Shown: piece by piece, positions 27,908-35,253 of the stretch
Layout of the letters: each line of letters begins with the position of its first letter
Position numbering within the stretch: position 1 is the stretch's first letter
NCBI GenBank assembly: GCA_027485995.1
Contig: JAIXPW010000090.1
Span: 1 to 36,123 of the forward strand
Length of the DNA stretch: 36,123 bases
Direction: 5' to 3'
Source: Verrucomicrobiaceae bacterium
GTDB lineage: Bacteria; Verrucomicrobiota; Verrucomicrobiia; Verrucomicrobiales; Akkermansiaceae
Notes under the pieces: generated by a model
The model's input: the letters and a program-made list of their open reading frames with translations, nothing else
Told to the model about the DNA's origin: nothing
The model's database searches: none
Program-made: the position numbers and the translations under genes

Positions 27908-29269
27908 ATGAGAAATGTGGTTTTGCTAACTGTTTCAGCCTTCTTCTGGAGCGCTGCGGGCACCTCCTTCGCAGCGGAGGCGCTGGCCGAGATTCAAGTG
28001 GCACGCCATGGATCAGACCCCGGATTCAAGTTTGAGAAGGTCCCTGCCCCGGCCATCGACGATGCGGCATCCAAGGCGGTGTTCAAGCTGCTCGACGGTC
28101 AGCAGGATGGAAACAGCGGTTCGCTGGACGTGCTGCATGACGGTCGTGTTCCGGGAAATGCGGATGATCCCGCCTCGAACTTTTTCCTGAAACCTGGGCC
28201 GGACGGAGGACGGCTGTGGGTGGATCTCGGATCAGTGATCGGGATCAAACAGATCGCCACATATTCCTGGCACGCCGGATCCCGCGCGCCGCAGGTCTAT
28301 CGGATTTACGGCGCGGATGGGAAGGCCCCGTCCTTCAAGCCCAGCCCGGGCAAGGGCGAGGACCCCCTCGCTTGCGGCTGGGTCTCGGTGGCGACGGTGG
28401 ATACACGTCAGGAATCCGGAGTGCCCGGCGGACAGCATGGAGTGACGGTCTCCGCTGGCCGGGCACCCTTGCTGGGATCCTGGAGATATCTGATTTTCGA
28501 TCTGCAGAGCACGGATCCGAAAGAACGCTTTGCGCAGACTTTTTTCAGCGAGCTGGATGTGATCGATGCCAATGCACCGGCTCCAAACCGGATCGAGCGG
28601 ATCGTGAAGACCTTCAAGTCGGCCGACGGAAAGTTCACCTATGAGATCGATGCGAACATCGCCCCGGACCTGATGGCCTGGTCGGAGATGGAATTGCTGC
28701 CGGCGATCCGCGAGTGGTATCCGAAGATCGCGGCCTTGCTTCCGAGCGAGCACTACCAGCCACCTGCGGTCGTGCATTTCCAGTTCAAGGATGACATGAA
28801 AGGCGTGCCAGCCTACGCGGCGGGCGATCGGATTTCCCTCAACGCGCCCTGGTTCCGCCAGAACCTGAAGGGCGAAGCGAAGGGCTGTGTGGTGCATGAA
28901 ATGACCCACGTGGTGCAGAACTACTGGCTCGCGGATCGGGTGCGGGAGGCGAAACGTGCGCCGGGCTGGGTGACCGAGGGGATTCCGGACTACGTGCGCT
29001 GGTTTCTCTATGAACCGCAGTCGCGAGGGGCCGAGATCACTGCCCGCAACGTGGCTCAGGCGAAATACAATGACAGCTACCGGATCAGTGCGAACTTCCT
29101 CGATTGGGTGCTGAGGACGAAGGACAAGGATCTGATCAAGAAGCTCAACGCGGCAGCCCGTGAAGGGCGCTACCTCGAATCCGACTGGAAGAACTGGACA
29201 GGCTCCACCCTGGAGGAGCTGGGTGCCGCCTGGAAGAAAGCGAACGAAGAGAGGCTCGAGAAGCACTAG
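27908..29269 (+). CDS. Secreted basic-secretory-protein (BSP) family metallopeptidase with an N-terminal discoidin-like domain
   Basis: A 453-residue protein with a signal peptide (MRNVVLLTVSAFFWSAAG). Residues about 45-220 look like a discoidin/F5-8-type domain (LWVDLGSVIGIKQIATYSWH, then VYRIYGADG). The C-terminal half is the BSP family (PF04450), with the zinc motif H330-E-M-T-H334 in VVHEMTHVVQNYW and the following APGWVTEGIPDYVRWFLY. BSP proteins are gluzincin-like peptidases related to plant defence proteins. I chose ATG at 27908 because it gives a basic n-region; ATG 15 bases upstream (27893) adds MVLGD and is possible, since the GGGAG site is only two bases from 27908. The next 230 bases to higB hold no other gene. 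Confidence 0.8.
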   Translation: MRNVVLLTVSAFFWSAAGTSFAAEALAEIQVARHGSDPGFKFEKVPAPAIDDAASKAVFKLLDGQQDGNSGSLDVLHDGRVPGNADDPASNFFLKPGPDGGRLWVDLGSVIGIKQIATYSWHAGSRAPQVYRIYGADGKAPSFKPSPGKGEDPLACGWVSVATVDTRQESGVPGGQHGVTVSAGRAPLLGSWRYLIFDLQSTDPKERFAQTFFSELDVIDANAPAPNRIERIVKTFKSADGKFTYEIDANIAPDLMAWSEMELLPAIREWYPKIAALLPSEHYQPPAVVHFQFKDDMKGVPAYAAGDRISLNAPWFRQNLKGEAKGCVVHEMTHVVQNYWLADRVREAKRAPGWVTEGIPDYVRWFLYEPQSRGAEITARNVAQAKYNDSYRISANFLDWVLRTKDKDLIKKLNAAAREGRYLESDWKNWTGSTLEELGAAWKKANEERLEKH

Positions 29270-29453
29270 TCGGGGACGGATTGCGAACTGGAGATTGGAC
29301 GATCCAATTCAGTGTCGGCCAACTGTGCTGGGGAAAGGATGCAAAGCCGGAAGCTCCGAGAACAACGTGAAGCGCCTCGCCATACTTGCCGGATAGCCGA
29401 AAGCCAAACCAGTCCGGGATTTGAGGGTGGTCTGGATTCGATGAGGGTCCCCC

Positions 29454-29482
29454 TTGACAGTCCGCCTCTTGTGTTGCTAATC
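29454..29482 (+). promoter_or_regulatory. Likely higBA promoter
   Basis: A perfect -35 hexamer TTGACA (29454-29459) is followed 16-18 bases later by TTGCTAATCT with -10 candidates GCTAAT (29476-29481) or TAATCT (29478-29483). Both fit only loosely, so the exact -10 is uncertain. It lies just upstream of the toxin ATG at 29500. Confidence 0.5.
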
Positions 29483-29490
29483 TGACAACA
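29472..29490. promoter_or_regulatory. Putative HigA operator
   Basis: TGTTG, nine bases, CAACA is a perfect 5-bp inverted repeat centred on the candidate -10. This is the position and shape expected for autoregulation of a HigBA pair by its HTH antitoxin, but the repeat is short. Confidence 0.4.
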
Positions 29491-29499
29491 GCCTTTCGA

Positions 29500-29808
29500 A
29501 TGAGAATCATCACGAAACGTCGCCTTCTCGACTATGCCAAGCAGCACCCGAATGCCGCCGCCAGCCTCTCAGCCTTGTTCGCAGTGGCCTCAGCCGCCAG
29601 GTGGCAATCCATCGCTGACGTTCGAAAAGTCCTGCCGCACGCCGACCTCGCTGGTGTCCGCAGCTCCAAGACCGTCACCATCTTCAATATCGCAGGCAAT
29701 CACCACCGCCTCATCACCGCCATCCATTACAATACCTGCTGCATCTTCATCCTGAAAATCCTTACCCATGCCGACTACAGCAAAGACCGCTGGAAGAACG
29801 ACCTCTAA
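29500..29808 (+). CDS. higB: HigB-type toxin (mRNA interferase)
   Basis: A 102-residue protein with MRIITKRRLLDYAKQHP at the start, TVTIFNIAGNHHRLITAIHY in the middle and LKILTHADYSKDRWK at the end. These blocks match the HigB/RelE-like toxin family (PF09907), which cleaves mRNA on the ribosome. Toxin-before-antitoxin order is typical of higBA. The antitoxin ATG follows four bases after the stop (or overlaps it if a start at 29768 is used). The full-length frame shows no truncation, so the pair may be active. Confidence 0.88.
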   Translation: MRIITKRRLLDYAKQHPNAAASLSALFAVASAARWQSIADVRKVLPHADLAGVRSSKTVTIFNIAGNHHRLITAIHYNTCCIFILKILTHADYSKDRWKNDL

Positions 29809-29812
29809 GCCG

Positions 29813-30238
29813 ATGAAAGCCACCAAGCCAATCCTCCCCTGCTTCTCCAAATTGCCGAAAACCTACGAGGCACTTTGCCGCCTGCACCTGCCGCGCACGC
29901 TGCATGATGAGATCGAGCTTGGTGCCGTCACTGAGATCATGGACCACCTGGCAGGTCACCCGCTCAACAGGGATCAAGCCGACTACCTCGAAACCCTCGC
30001 CGAGCTTGCCGAAGCCTACGAGTCCGCAAATTACGAAGCACTGCCAACACTTCCCCCGCATGAGTTTCTGGCGGCCCACCTTGAAAACATCGGAATGACC
30101 GCCACCGAGTGGGGCAGGCTCATCGGCATTGACCGCTCCACCGCATCCCGTCTGCTTCGTGGGGAGCGCAGGTTCAACACCGCTCATGTCAGGAAAACCG
30201 CCGATGCACTTGGCCTGGAAGCTTCACTCTTGATCTAG
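29813..30238 (+). CDS. higA: HigA-type antitoxin (HTH XRE family)
   Basis: A 141-residue protein with an N-terminal part MKATKPILPCFSKLPKTYEA of the kind that wraps the toxin, and a C-terminal helix-turn-helix (MTATEWGRLIGIDRSTASRL) of the XRE class, followed by GERRFNTAHVRKTADALGL. ATG at 29813 matches the usual HigA start; an upstream in-frame ATG at 29768 overlaps the toxin by 41 bases and would add 15 residues. It should neutralise HigB and repress the operon. A REP-like hairpin lies 41 bases beyond its stop. Confidence 0.88.
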   Translation: MKATKPILPCFSKLPKTYEALCRLHLPRTLHDEIELGAVTEIMDHLAGHPLNRDQADYLETLAELAEAYESANYEALPTLPPHEFLAAHLENIGMTATEWGRLIGIDRSTASRLLRGERRFNTAHVRKTADALGLEASLLI

Positions 30239-30279
30239 ACCTCGCCATGGGAAACGGGTGTTCGTTTTGCGGCTTGTGA

Positions 30280-30308
30280 AATCCGAAAGGGCTCAGCCCT
30301 CGCGGATT
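30280..30308. repeat. REP-like hairpin downstream of higA
   Basis: AATCCG pairs with CGGATT (30303-30308), and inside it AGGGCT pairs with AGCCCT, leaving a small internal loop (AA/CG). No T-run follows, so it looks more like a REP hairpin than a terminator. Part of it recurs imperfectly at 31412-31436, beyond the AT-rich gene. The remaining bases 30239-30464 contain no gene that I can support. Confidence 0.5.
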
Positions 30309-30464
30309 CACATTCTTGAAGTTCGCGAATCCTCAAACACTATCCCCGAACAGAAGCTTCCAGAGTTGATCACACGCCTCGCTCAGATCTTGATCGTTCC
30401 TGCTCTCGAATGGCAGGTGAAGGCGCGAGGACTGGTAGCCTTTCATTTGAGGTGATCGATCTCA

Positions 30465-31349
30465 CTAATGATTAATTTCGGATTCTTCAATCTTCCGAAT
30501 CACGATCATTGCTTGATCCTTCCTTCCACTATTATCTACACCATTTCTCTGACCAATTGCGCTCCACTCCTTAACAATCTCATTGATCTTCTTGATCTTG
30601 GGGCGCATCATCTTTGAAACGACATAATTCATCGGTCGGCCCTCACCAAGAATTGGGTGATCTCTCCACAAGTATACCAGCGAAACGCATATCTCATAAG
30701 GATCCGGATCCCTTTCGGGACCCGACATATCTATACTTTTGATAAACCCATCCAGCCAATTCATACATGAATTGGTTGTTCTTGAAGCAGTAATCAAACC
30801 CATCAAAACATTCTCACAACGTTCGGAGAGTTCATCCCGCCTTACGGAAAGAACTCTGATAAGCTTAGAAAGAAATTCATTTTGAATCCTACCCTCATAA
30901 TCTTCAGCGGATATCACCGGATAATTACGACAAAGACTATTGAGCGCAACGAACTTATGTATACACAACCATACAATAGGCTCATTTCCATTATCAATAT
31001 TCTCACCGATAATTTCGAAAAATTTATCATCATTAATTGATTTAAGCATCTCAAATATTCTTTCGGCGTCATTTTGGGAAAACCGCTTTTCAAATGCAAA
31101 AAAATCGATCAGGGAAAGTGTTTCAGCTTCAATCTCTGGATCTTTGGAATTTAACAATTCAATTACCATCTCGGCCTCAATTCGTAAACCTTCCAGCTCG
31201 CAAGCTTCTTCAAGTCTTTTGAGTTTTCCCTGAAACGAGAATGATTCTTTTCTTTCGTCAATTGGTGTCTGCTCAGTTTGCGCAAAAATCGATAACATGC
31301 TGGAAAGCGAGACGAATGAGACCAAGATCGAAGTGTAGATGCTATTCAT
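30465..31349 (-). CDS. AT-rich exported protein of unknown function, probably acquired
   Basis: A 294-residue protein with a signal peptide (MNSIYTSILVSFVSLSSMLS) and an acidic, largely helical mature part with many Glu, Ile and Lys residues. No family is recognised. The first 60 bases of the block are about 38% GC and some stretches are lower, against about 63% for its neighbours, and codon use is AT-rich. It is the clearest horizontally acquired gene in the window. It is flanked by imperfect copies of one sequence (30286-30314 and 31412-31436), which may mark the insertion. Its strand is opposite to higBA and no partner gene is adjacent. Confidence 0.65.
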   Translation of the reverse strand: MNSIYTSILVSFVSLSSMLSIFAQTEQTPIDERKESFSFQGKLKRLEEACELEGLRIEAEMVIELLNSKDPEIEAETLSLIDFFAFEKRFSQNDAERIFEMLKSINDDKFFEIIGENIDNGNEPIVWLCIHKFVALNSLCRNYPVISAEDYEGRIQNEFLSKLIRVLSVRRDELSERCENVLMGLITASRTTNSCMNWLDGFIKSIDMSGPERDPDPYEICVSLVYLWRDHPILGEGRPMNYVVSKMMRPKIKKINEIVKEWSAIGQRNGVDNSGRKDQAMIVIRKIEESEINH

Positions 31350-31411
31350 GGTGATTTTAAGTCAAAGGGTTCAGTCCCGAATGGAACGGAATTAAGCCCG
31401 ATTTCATCTTC

Positions 31412-31436
31412 AAAGGGCTCCTCGCGATTTCACATT
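31412..31436 (+). repeat. Right flanking copy of the sequence at 30286-30314
   Basis: Both copies read AAAGGGCTC then CTCGCG and end in TTCACATT. The left copy has four extra bases (AGCC) and two substitutions. The copies are in direct orientation and bracket the AT-rich gene. They may be remnants of one REP-like family or the target of an insertion; the match is imperfect. Confidence 0.4.
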
Positions 31437-31963
31437 TCGACCCGATTGGGCTTGGCCGGGTGGCTGGGAAGTTCTGTCGCCTGGGCAATAGGAACCTGGA
31501 TGGGAATCTGGGACCTCAGCATGGAAGTGAAGGTTCCGATCACAGACCTTCGTGGTCCGGGTCGCAAAGTTCTGGGGCATTCGGTTGAGCGGTCCGAAGG
31601 ATTCGCAGCGGCTACGCTTCAAGCCAAGGTCACGGGTGTTCACGATGGCCGTGGCGATGGGGCTCGCACTCAGGGTGCCGGCTTTCCCGGTGATGCGGCG
31701 GGTCCCTTTGGGTCGCTGGCCGAGGGGCCACGTGACCTTGTCCTTGGCGGCGAAAGTTGACGCATAGGCTTTCAAACTACCGCACAAACTAGCGTCCTGA
31801 AGTGGGTTCGTCCATCTCTCTGTTTCGTAATTCCGGAGCTGCGGACGATGTACCCCGGCAGTTCATGCGGGGGATCGCGTGACAAGGAGGCTTCATGCAA
31901 TGGCGAGAACGGGCCTCTGCCCCTTGCCCGCTTCAGTCCTTTCACCGACGCCGAACTCAAGGA
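31437..31963. other. Gene-free stretch with no supported gene
   Basis: Both strands have medium open frames here (for example 31410-31787 minus and 31446-31760 plus), but none shows a recognisable domain or a convincing start. Just before the toxin remnant, one plus-strand frame ends in DAELKEWGP and TGA at 31972-31974, which might be the last residues of a lost antitoxin gene. That reading is weak. Confidence 0.4.
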
Positions 31964-32215
31964 ATGGGGACCGTGAACCACTTCCTCGATACCTGCACCT
32001 TCCTGTGGATCCCCCGCGAAATCGAGTATCACCGCTGCCTCCCTCTCGCTCTTCATCCGGACGCGATCGATCGCAGCGGCAAGCTGCCAAGAGTTCATGC
32101 CGATCCCTTTGACCGCCTGATTGCTGCACAGGCAATCGGATCAGGAATGACCCATCTCTCACCGACGTGCCACTGTCACTCCTGGGCGCGGCGAGGATCT
32201 GGTGACGATGTCTGA
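31964..32215 (+). pseudogene. Decayed VapC-like PIN-domain toxin with an internal deletion
   Basis: The frame begins MGTVNHFLDTCTFLW, which carries the first PIN motif (LDTCTFLW, catalytic Asp). It then jumps to EIEYHRCLPLALHPDAID and RVHADPFDRLIAAQAIGSG, the C-terminal half of the PIN fold (COG3744 type, with DPFDR). About 60-70 residues between these blocks are missing, including the second acidic site. The end is also atypical, because the normal LxTxD-x-x-F/Y segment is only hinted at by LSPTCHCHSW. The protein cannot fold as an intact nuclease. It is a relic of a second toxin-antitoxin locus beside higBA. Confidence 0.6.
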
Positions 32216-32363
32216 TTCTGATTCGCTGGTAGGGGCATGCCTTCAGGCTGCTTTGAAGGGCTGGGGCTCCCTTTCACCGGGGTCACGAGGGTCTTTCCCT
32301 TTCAGGGATTGGAGGACTCTCGGATGCTTGAACCAAGGCCGTGCCATCGCATCCCTTTGACTT

Positions 32364-32524
32364 GAATCCTGAAATACAAACCACGAGATTCACGAGACCT
32401 CACGAGAATCAGGTAGTTCCTAACCGCTTCAGCCTCATTCATCAGTTGACTGCGAAGATGGGGCTAATGATTCCTGCCTTCGTGCGTTTCATGACCTTAG
32501 TGGTTTCTCATTTTCCTCTTAAGG
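32364..32524. repeat. 160-bp palindromic repeat, copy B
   Basis: Same start (GAATCCTGA), same ACCACGAGATTCACGA left arm, same GACTGCGAAGAT/GAGTGCGAAGAT core and the same right arm ending TTTTCCT...AAGG as copy A, with a length of 161 bases. The arms carry more substitutions than those of copy A (CACTAAGGTCATGAAACG on the reverse of the right arm), so it looks older. The rest of 32216-32682 has no gene that I can support. Confidence 0.75.
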
Positions 32525-32682
32525 TTCAAGAATGGAAGATAGGAAGTTCCGGGCCCCACTTGAGGCTGCTGAGGATGACATGAGAGAGGACGGAGTGGTC
32601 GATGATGGCCATGAACAAGGAGAAGTGATCCCACCTTCGCCTTGATTTCAATGTCGTGGCAAGGTAGGCCTCGCGGCCACGA

Positions 32683-33018
32683 ATGGCAGAAGTTGACATG
32701 GAGCCCCGGGGAAGCAGCAAGGAGTCGAGCTCGCGGCTTGTGATCGCAGGCTATGTGTCGCTTTGCATTGGTGTGGCGCTCTCCAAGATTTCGGACACTC
32801 TGGATCTGATGTTCTGGTCAGGGGTAGGCCTCGAGTTTCTGGGCTTCTTCCTCGCCATGGTTTCGCTGTTTCGAGGCAAAGGAAAGCCAGCTCAGCTTCT
32901 GATCCTTCATTGCGCCATTTTCCTGTTGCTGTGCGTGTTGCATGAGCTGCCAAGGAACCAGCGCAACCAGGAGCGGCTTCGCCAGATCCGGTTTGATCAG
33001 CTTTCGCATCCGCCTTGA
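32683..33018 (+). CDS. Small membrane protein, three transmembrane segments
   Basis: A 111-residue protein with hydrophobic segments at about 20-37, 42-63 and 70-89, and a basic C-terminal tail (RNQRNQERLRQIRF). No family is recognised. It is convergent with the fucosidase gene, 52 bases away. Support comes from the clear membrane segments and the absence of a better frame; there is no conserved motif to confirm it. Confidence 0.45.
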   Translation: MAEVDMEPRGSSKESSSRLVIAGYVSLCIGVALSKISDTLDLMFWSGVGLEFLGFFLAMVSLFRGKGKPAQLLILHCAIFLLLCVLHELPRNQRNQERLRQIRFDQLSHPP

Positions 33019-33070
33019 TGCGAGGGCATTCTTCCTGCGGCAAGGCTTCAGCGGTTCGTAGAATAACTCC

Positions 33071-34618
33071 TCAATGACCGGACCTGCTGATCCGGAAGGC
33101 CCAGGCGGGTGAGTCTGTTAGATCTGTTGGCAGATCGATGTTCAAGGCCTGGTCGGTTTGGGTGAAGTTCAAGGGCTTTGATTCCCCGAGTTGCTCAACC
33201 CTGGTGACCTGGCCCGATGTCGTGGCGAGGGCCTTGATGGAAAGCTGGCGACCGGGCTTGCTGAGGGAGATGGCGTAAAGCGTGTTGCCCTTGGTGGTGA
33301 AGCGGATCTTTTCCTCGCCGAACTGCTTCCAAGGTCGGGTCCCGTAGATGGCTTCGCCGTTCACCTCCAGCCAGCGGCCGATCGTGAGCAGGCTGTCCTG
33401 CTGGGCTTGGGGAATCGTCCCGTCGGCCATCGGTGAGAGGTTCAGCAGGAGATTGCCGCCCTTGCTGACGGTGTCGATCAGGAGGGGAATCACCGACTCG
33501 CCCTTGGTGACCCTCATGTCGGACGTGTAGCCCCAGGTGCTGCCGATGGGGTGATCGACCTGCCATGGACCGGGGCGGATGTCCGGTGGGGAACGCTGGC
33601 CGATTTTCTCGAAGTCGATGATCGAGCCGATCTGCTTCGAGTCATCTCCCGAGGGCGCGTAGGCAAGGCCCTTGGTGCTGATGGCGACATCCTTGTTCCA
33701 GTCGCGGGCGCGGTTGTAGTAGTGCGCGGCGACGCGGGTTTTCAGGGGGTCGAGCACGCGGTCCTTGGCGGCGTTGACCCCATTGTCGAACCACAGGAGG
33801 TCCGGCTGATACTTGTCGATGAGTTCCAGGTTCCGATCCACCCAGTCTGTTAGAAAGCGGGTCAGGGCGGCATCGCTGCGATCCGCGTAGTGATAGATGT
33901 CCTGCCAGGCTGGATCGAAAAGATCGGCTTTCTTTTCCTTCAACCGGTCTCGCAGCGGAGCCGCCGGATGGATGAAGGTGAAGTTCTCGATGCCGTGATT
34001 CGACACCCCGAACTTCAGGCCTTCGTTGCGCACTGCCTTGGCCAGATCGCCGATGAGATCGCGATGCGGTCCCAGGTCCTTCGCGTCGATCCTCGTCAGC
34101 GCGCTGTCCCAGAGTGGGAAGTTGTCGTGATGCTGGGCGGTGGGGATCACGTAGCGGGCTCCGGCCTTCCTGAAGAGAGCGGCCCAGGCCACGGGGTCGT
34201 AGTGCTGGCAGGTGAACTTCGGGATGAAGTCCTTGTAACCGAAGGTTTCCTGCGGGCCGAAGGTCTTGGCATGCCACTCGGCATCGGCGGCATACATGTG
34301 TTTCTGATACCATTCGTTGCGATGCGCGGGCACGGCATACAGGCCCCAGTGCAGGAAGACGCCGAACTTGGCATCCTCGAACCAGTCCGGGGTCCGGTAG
34401 TGCATTTCGATGGATTCCCAGGTGCCTTCGAACGGGCCGTGGGGCATCGGTTCCTTCACGTTTTCAAGCGCCGCCGCCACGATGGCCGGGGTGGCGGGTG
34501 GCCCCATCACGCCCCAGTCGGACTTGCTGGTGTAGTCGGCCGGATCGGCTGCGACCGCCGGGGTGAGGGTGGCCAAGCAGGCGGCAGGGAGGGAAAGGCA
34601 TTTCCGGAAAGGGCTCAT
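33071..34618 (-). CDS. Secreted alpha-L-fucosidase, GH29 family
   Basis: A 515-residue protein with a signal peptide (LPAACLATLTPAVAAD). The GH29 marks are KFGVFLHWGLYAVPA at 84-98 with EWYQKHMY, ARYVIPTAQHHDNFPLWDS at 154-172, and the nucleophile site LLWFDNG with Asp278. GH29 enzymes release alpha-linked fucose with retention from glycans such as mucins, xyloglucan or algal fucans. The start at 34618 gives the signal peptide; the open frame further upstream overlaps the divergent Dabb gene. Two CTGTTAGA octamers (33115, 33847) lie inside. With GH109 it suggests use of fucosylated or GalNAc-bearing glycans. Confidence 0.9.
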   Translation of the reverse strand: MSPFRKCLSLPAACLATLTPAVAADPADYTSKSDWGVMGPPATPAIVAAALENVKEPMPHGPFEGTWESIEMHYRTPDWFEDAKFGVFLHWGLYAVPAHRNEWYQKHMYAADAEWHAKTFGPQETFGYKDFIPKFTCQHYDPVAWAALFRKAGARYVIPTAQHHDNFPLWDSALTRIDAKDLGPHRDLIGDLAKAVRNEGLKFGVSNHGIENFTFIHPAAPLRDRLKEKKADLFDPAWQDIYHYADRSDAALTRFLTDWVDRNLELIDKYQPDLLWFDNGVNAAKDRVLDPLKTRVAAHYYNRARDWNKDVAISTKGLAYAPSGDDSKQIGSIIDFEKIGQRSPPDIRPGPWQVDHPIGSTWGYTSDMRVTKGESVIPLLIDTVSKGGNLLLNLSPMADGTIPQAQQDSLLTIGRWLEVNGEAIYGTRPWKQFGEEKIRFTTKGNTLYAISLSKPGRQLSIKALATTSGQVTRVEQLGESKPLNFTQTDQALNIDLPTDLTDSPAWAFRISRSGH

Positions 34619-34741
34619 GGGATGTTCAGGAACTACTGAAGGATTCGTCCGGGTGGCGAGGCGGCTTTCAACTCCAATCGGGTGATGGTCCGCAGGGATC
34701 GGGGCTTGCACCCGGTCCGACGGCTGGATAAAGCCACGGTC

Positions 34742-35047
34742 ATGGACCACCACGTTTATTTCTGGCTGAAGGATGAGCACAAGAACGAGGCCGACCGCAA
34801 GGCCTTCGAAGGCGGGCTCGCGGCCCTGTTGAAACTTCCGGGAATCGTCAGCGGATTCTGGGGCACGCCTGCGCCGGTGATGCCGCGTCCGGTGATCGAC
34901 CAGTCCTGGGATTACGCGCTGTCGATGAAGTTCGAGTCCATCGAGCTTCAGGACGCCTATCAGGTCGATCCGGATCACAACGTCTTCATCGACACCTTCA
35001 AGGAAACCTGGGCCAAGGTCCTGGTGATGGACGTGCAGCCGCATTGA
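34742..35047 (+). CDS. Dabb (stress-responsive alpha/beta-barrel) domain protein
   Basis: A 101-residue protein starting MDHHVYFWLKDE, with FEGGLAALLKLPGIVSGFWG and the ending AYQVDPDHNVFIDTFKETWA, the pattern of the dimeric ferredoxin-like Dabb fold. Its role in bacteria is mostly unknown. ATG at 34742 is the natural start; the frame continues upstream to 34682 without support. It is divergent from the fucosidase gene (123 bases between starts), which would allow shared regulation. Confidence 0.75.
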   Translation: MDHHVYFWLKDEHKNEADRKAFEGGLAALLKLPGIVSGFWGTPAPVMPRPVIDQSWDYALSMKFESIELQDAYQVDPDHNVFIDTFKETWAKVLVMDVQPH

Positions 35048-35075
35048 AATCGCCTTGGTTGCTGGTTTCGTCCGA

Positions 35076-35204
35076 TCAGGGAGGGAACAGCCAGGCCATG
35101 GGAGTGATCTGGCAGGCCATGATCCAACAGAGGATGTTCAGGAGAATTCCGATCCGGAGGATGTCGCTGAGACGGGAGACCCTGCGAATCTGCGGGAAAT
35201 GGGC
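35076..35204 (-). pseudogene. Possible C-terminal remnant of a DASS/SLC13-type anion transporter
   Basis: In the minus frame ending at TGA 35076-35078, about 40 residues read RRVSRLSDILRIGILLNILC followed by a hydrophobic stretch ending MAWLFPP. This resembles the last transmembrane helix and end of divalent anion:Na+ symporters (a G-x-x-LN-x-x near a final hydrophobic helix). Nothing upstream continues the protein, so if real it is a fragment. The assignment is weak. Confidence 0.25.
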
Positions 35205-35253
35205 TGCTTTTCGATGTGGAGAGGGAATGCTCTGACAGCCTCATGAATGGGGC

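Noticed and set aside
29294..29308. ATTGGA-CGA-TCCAAT hairpin after the BSP gene
   Set aside because: Six-bp AT-rich stem with no T-run; too weak to call a terminator.
30258..30455. A 65-codon frame after higA
   Set aside because: It runs through the REP-like hairpin, has no domain and no convincing start.
31410..31787. A 125-codon minus-strand frame and overlapping plus-strand frames
   Set aside because: Composition is Arg/Pro/Ser-rich, no domain or signal is visible, and its end coincides with the flanking repeat copy.
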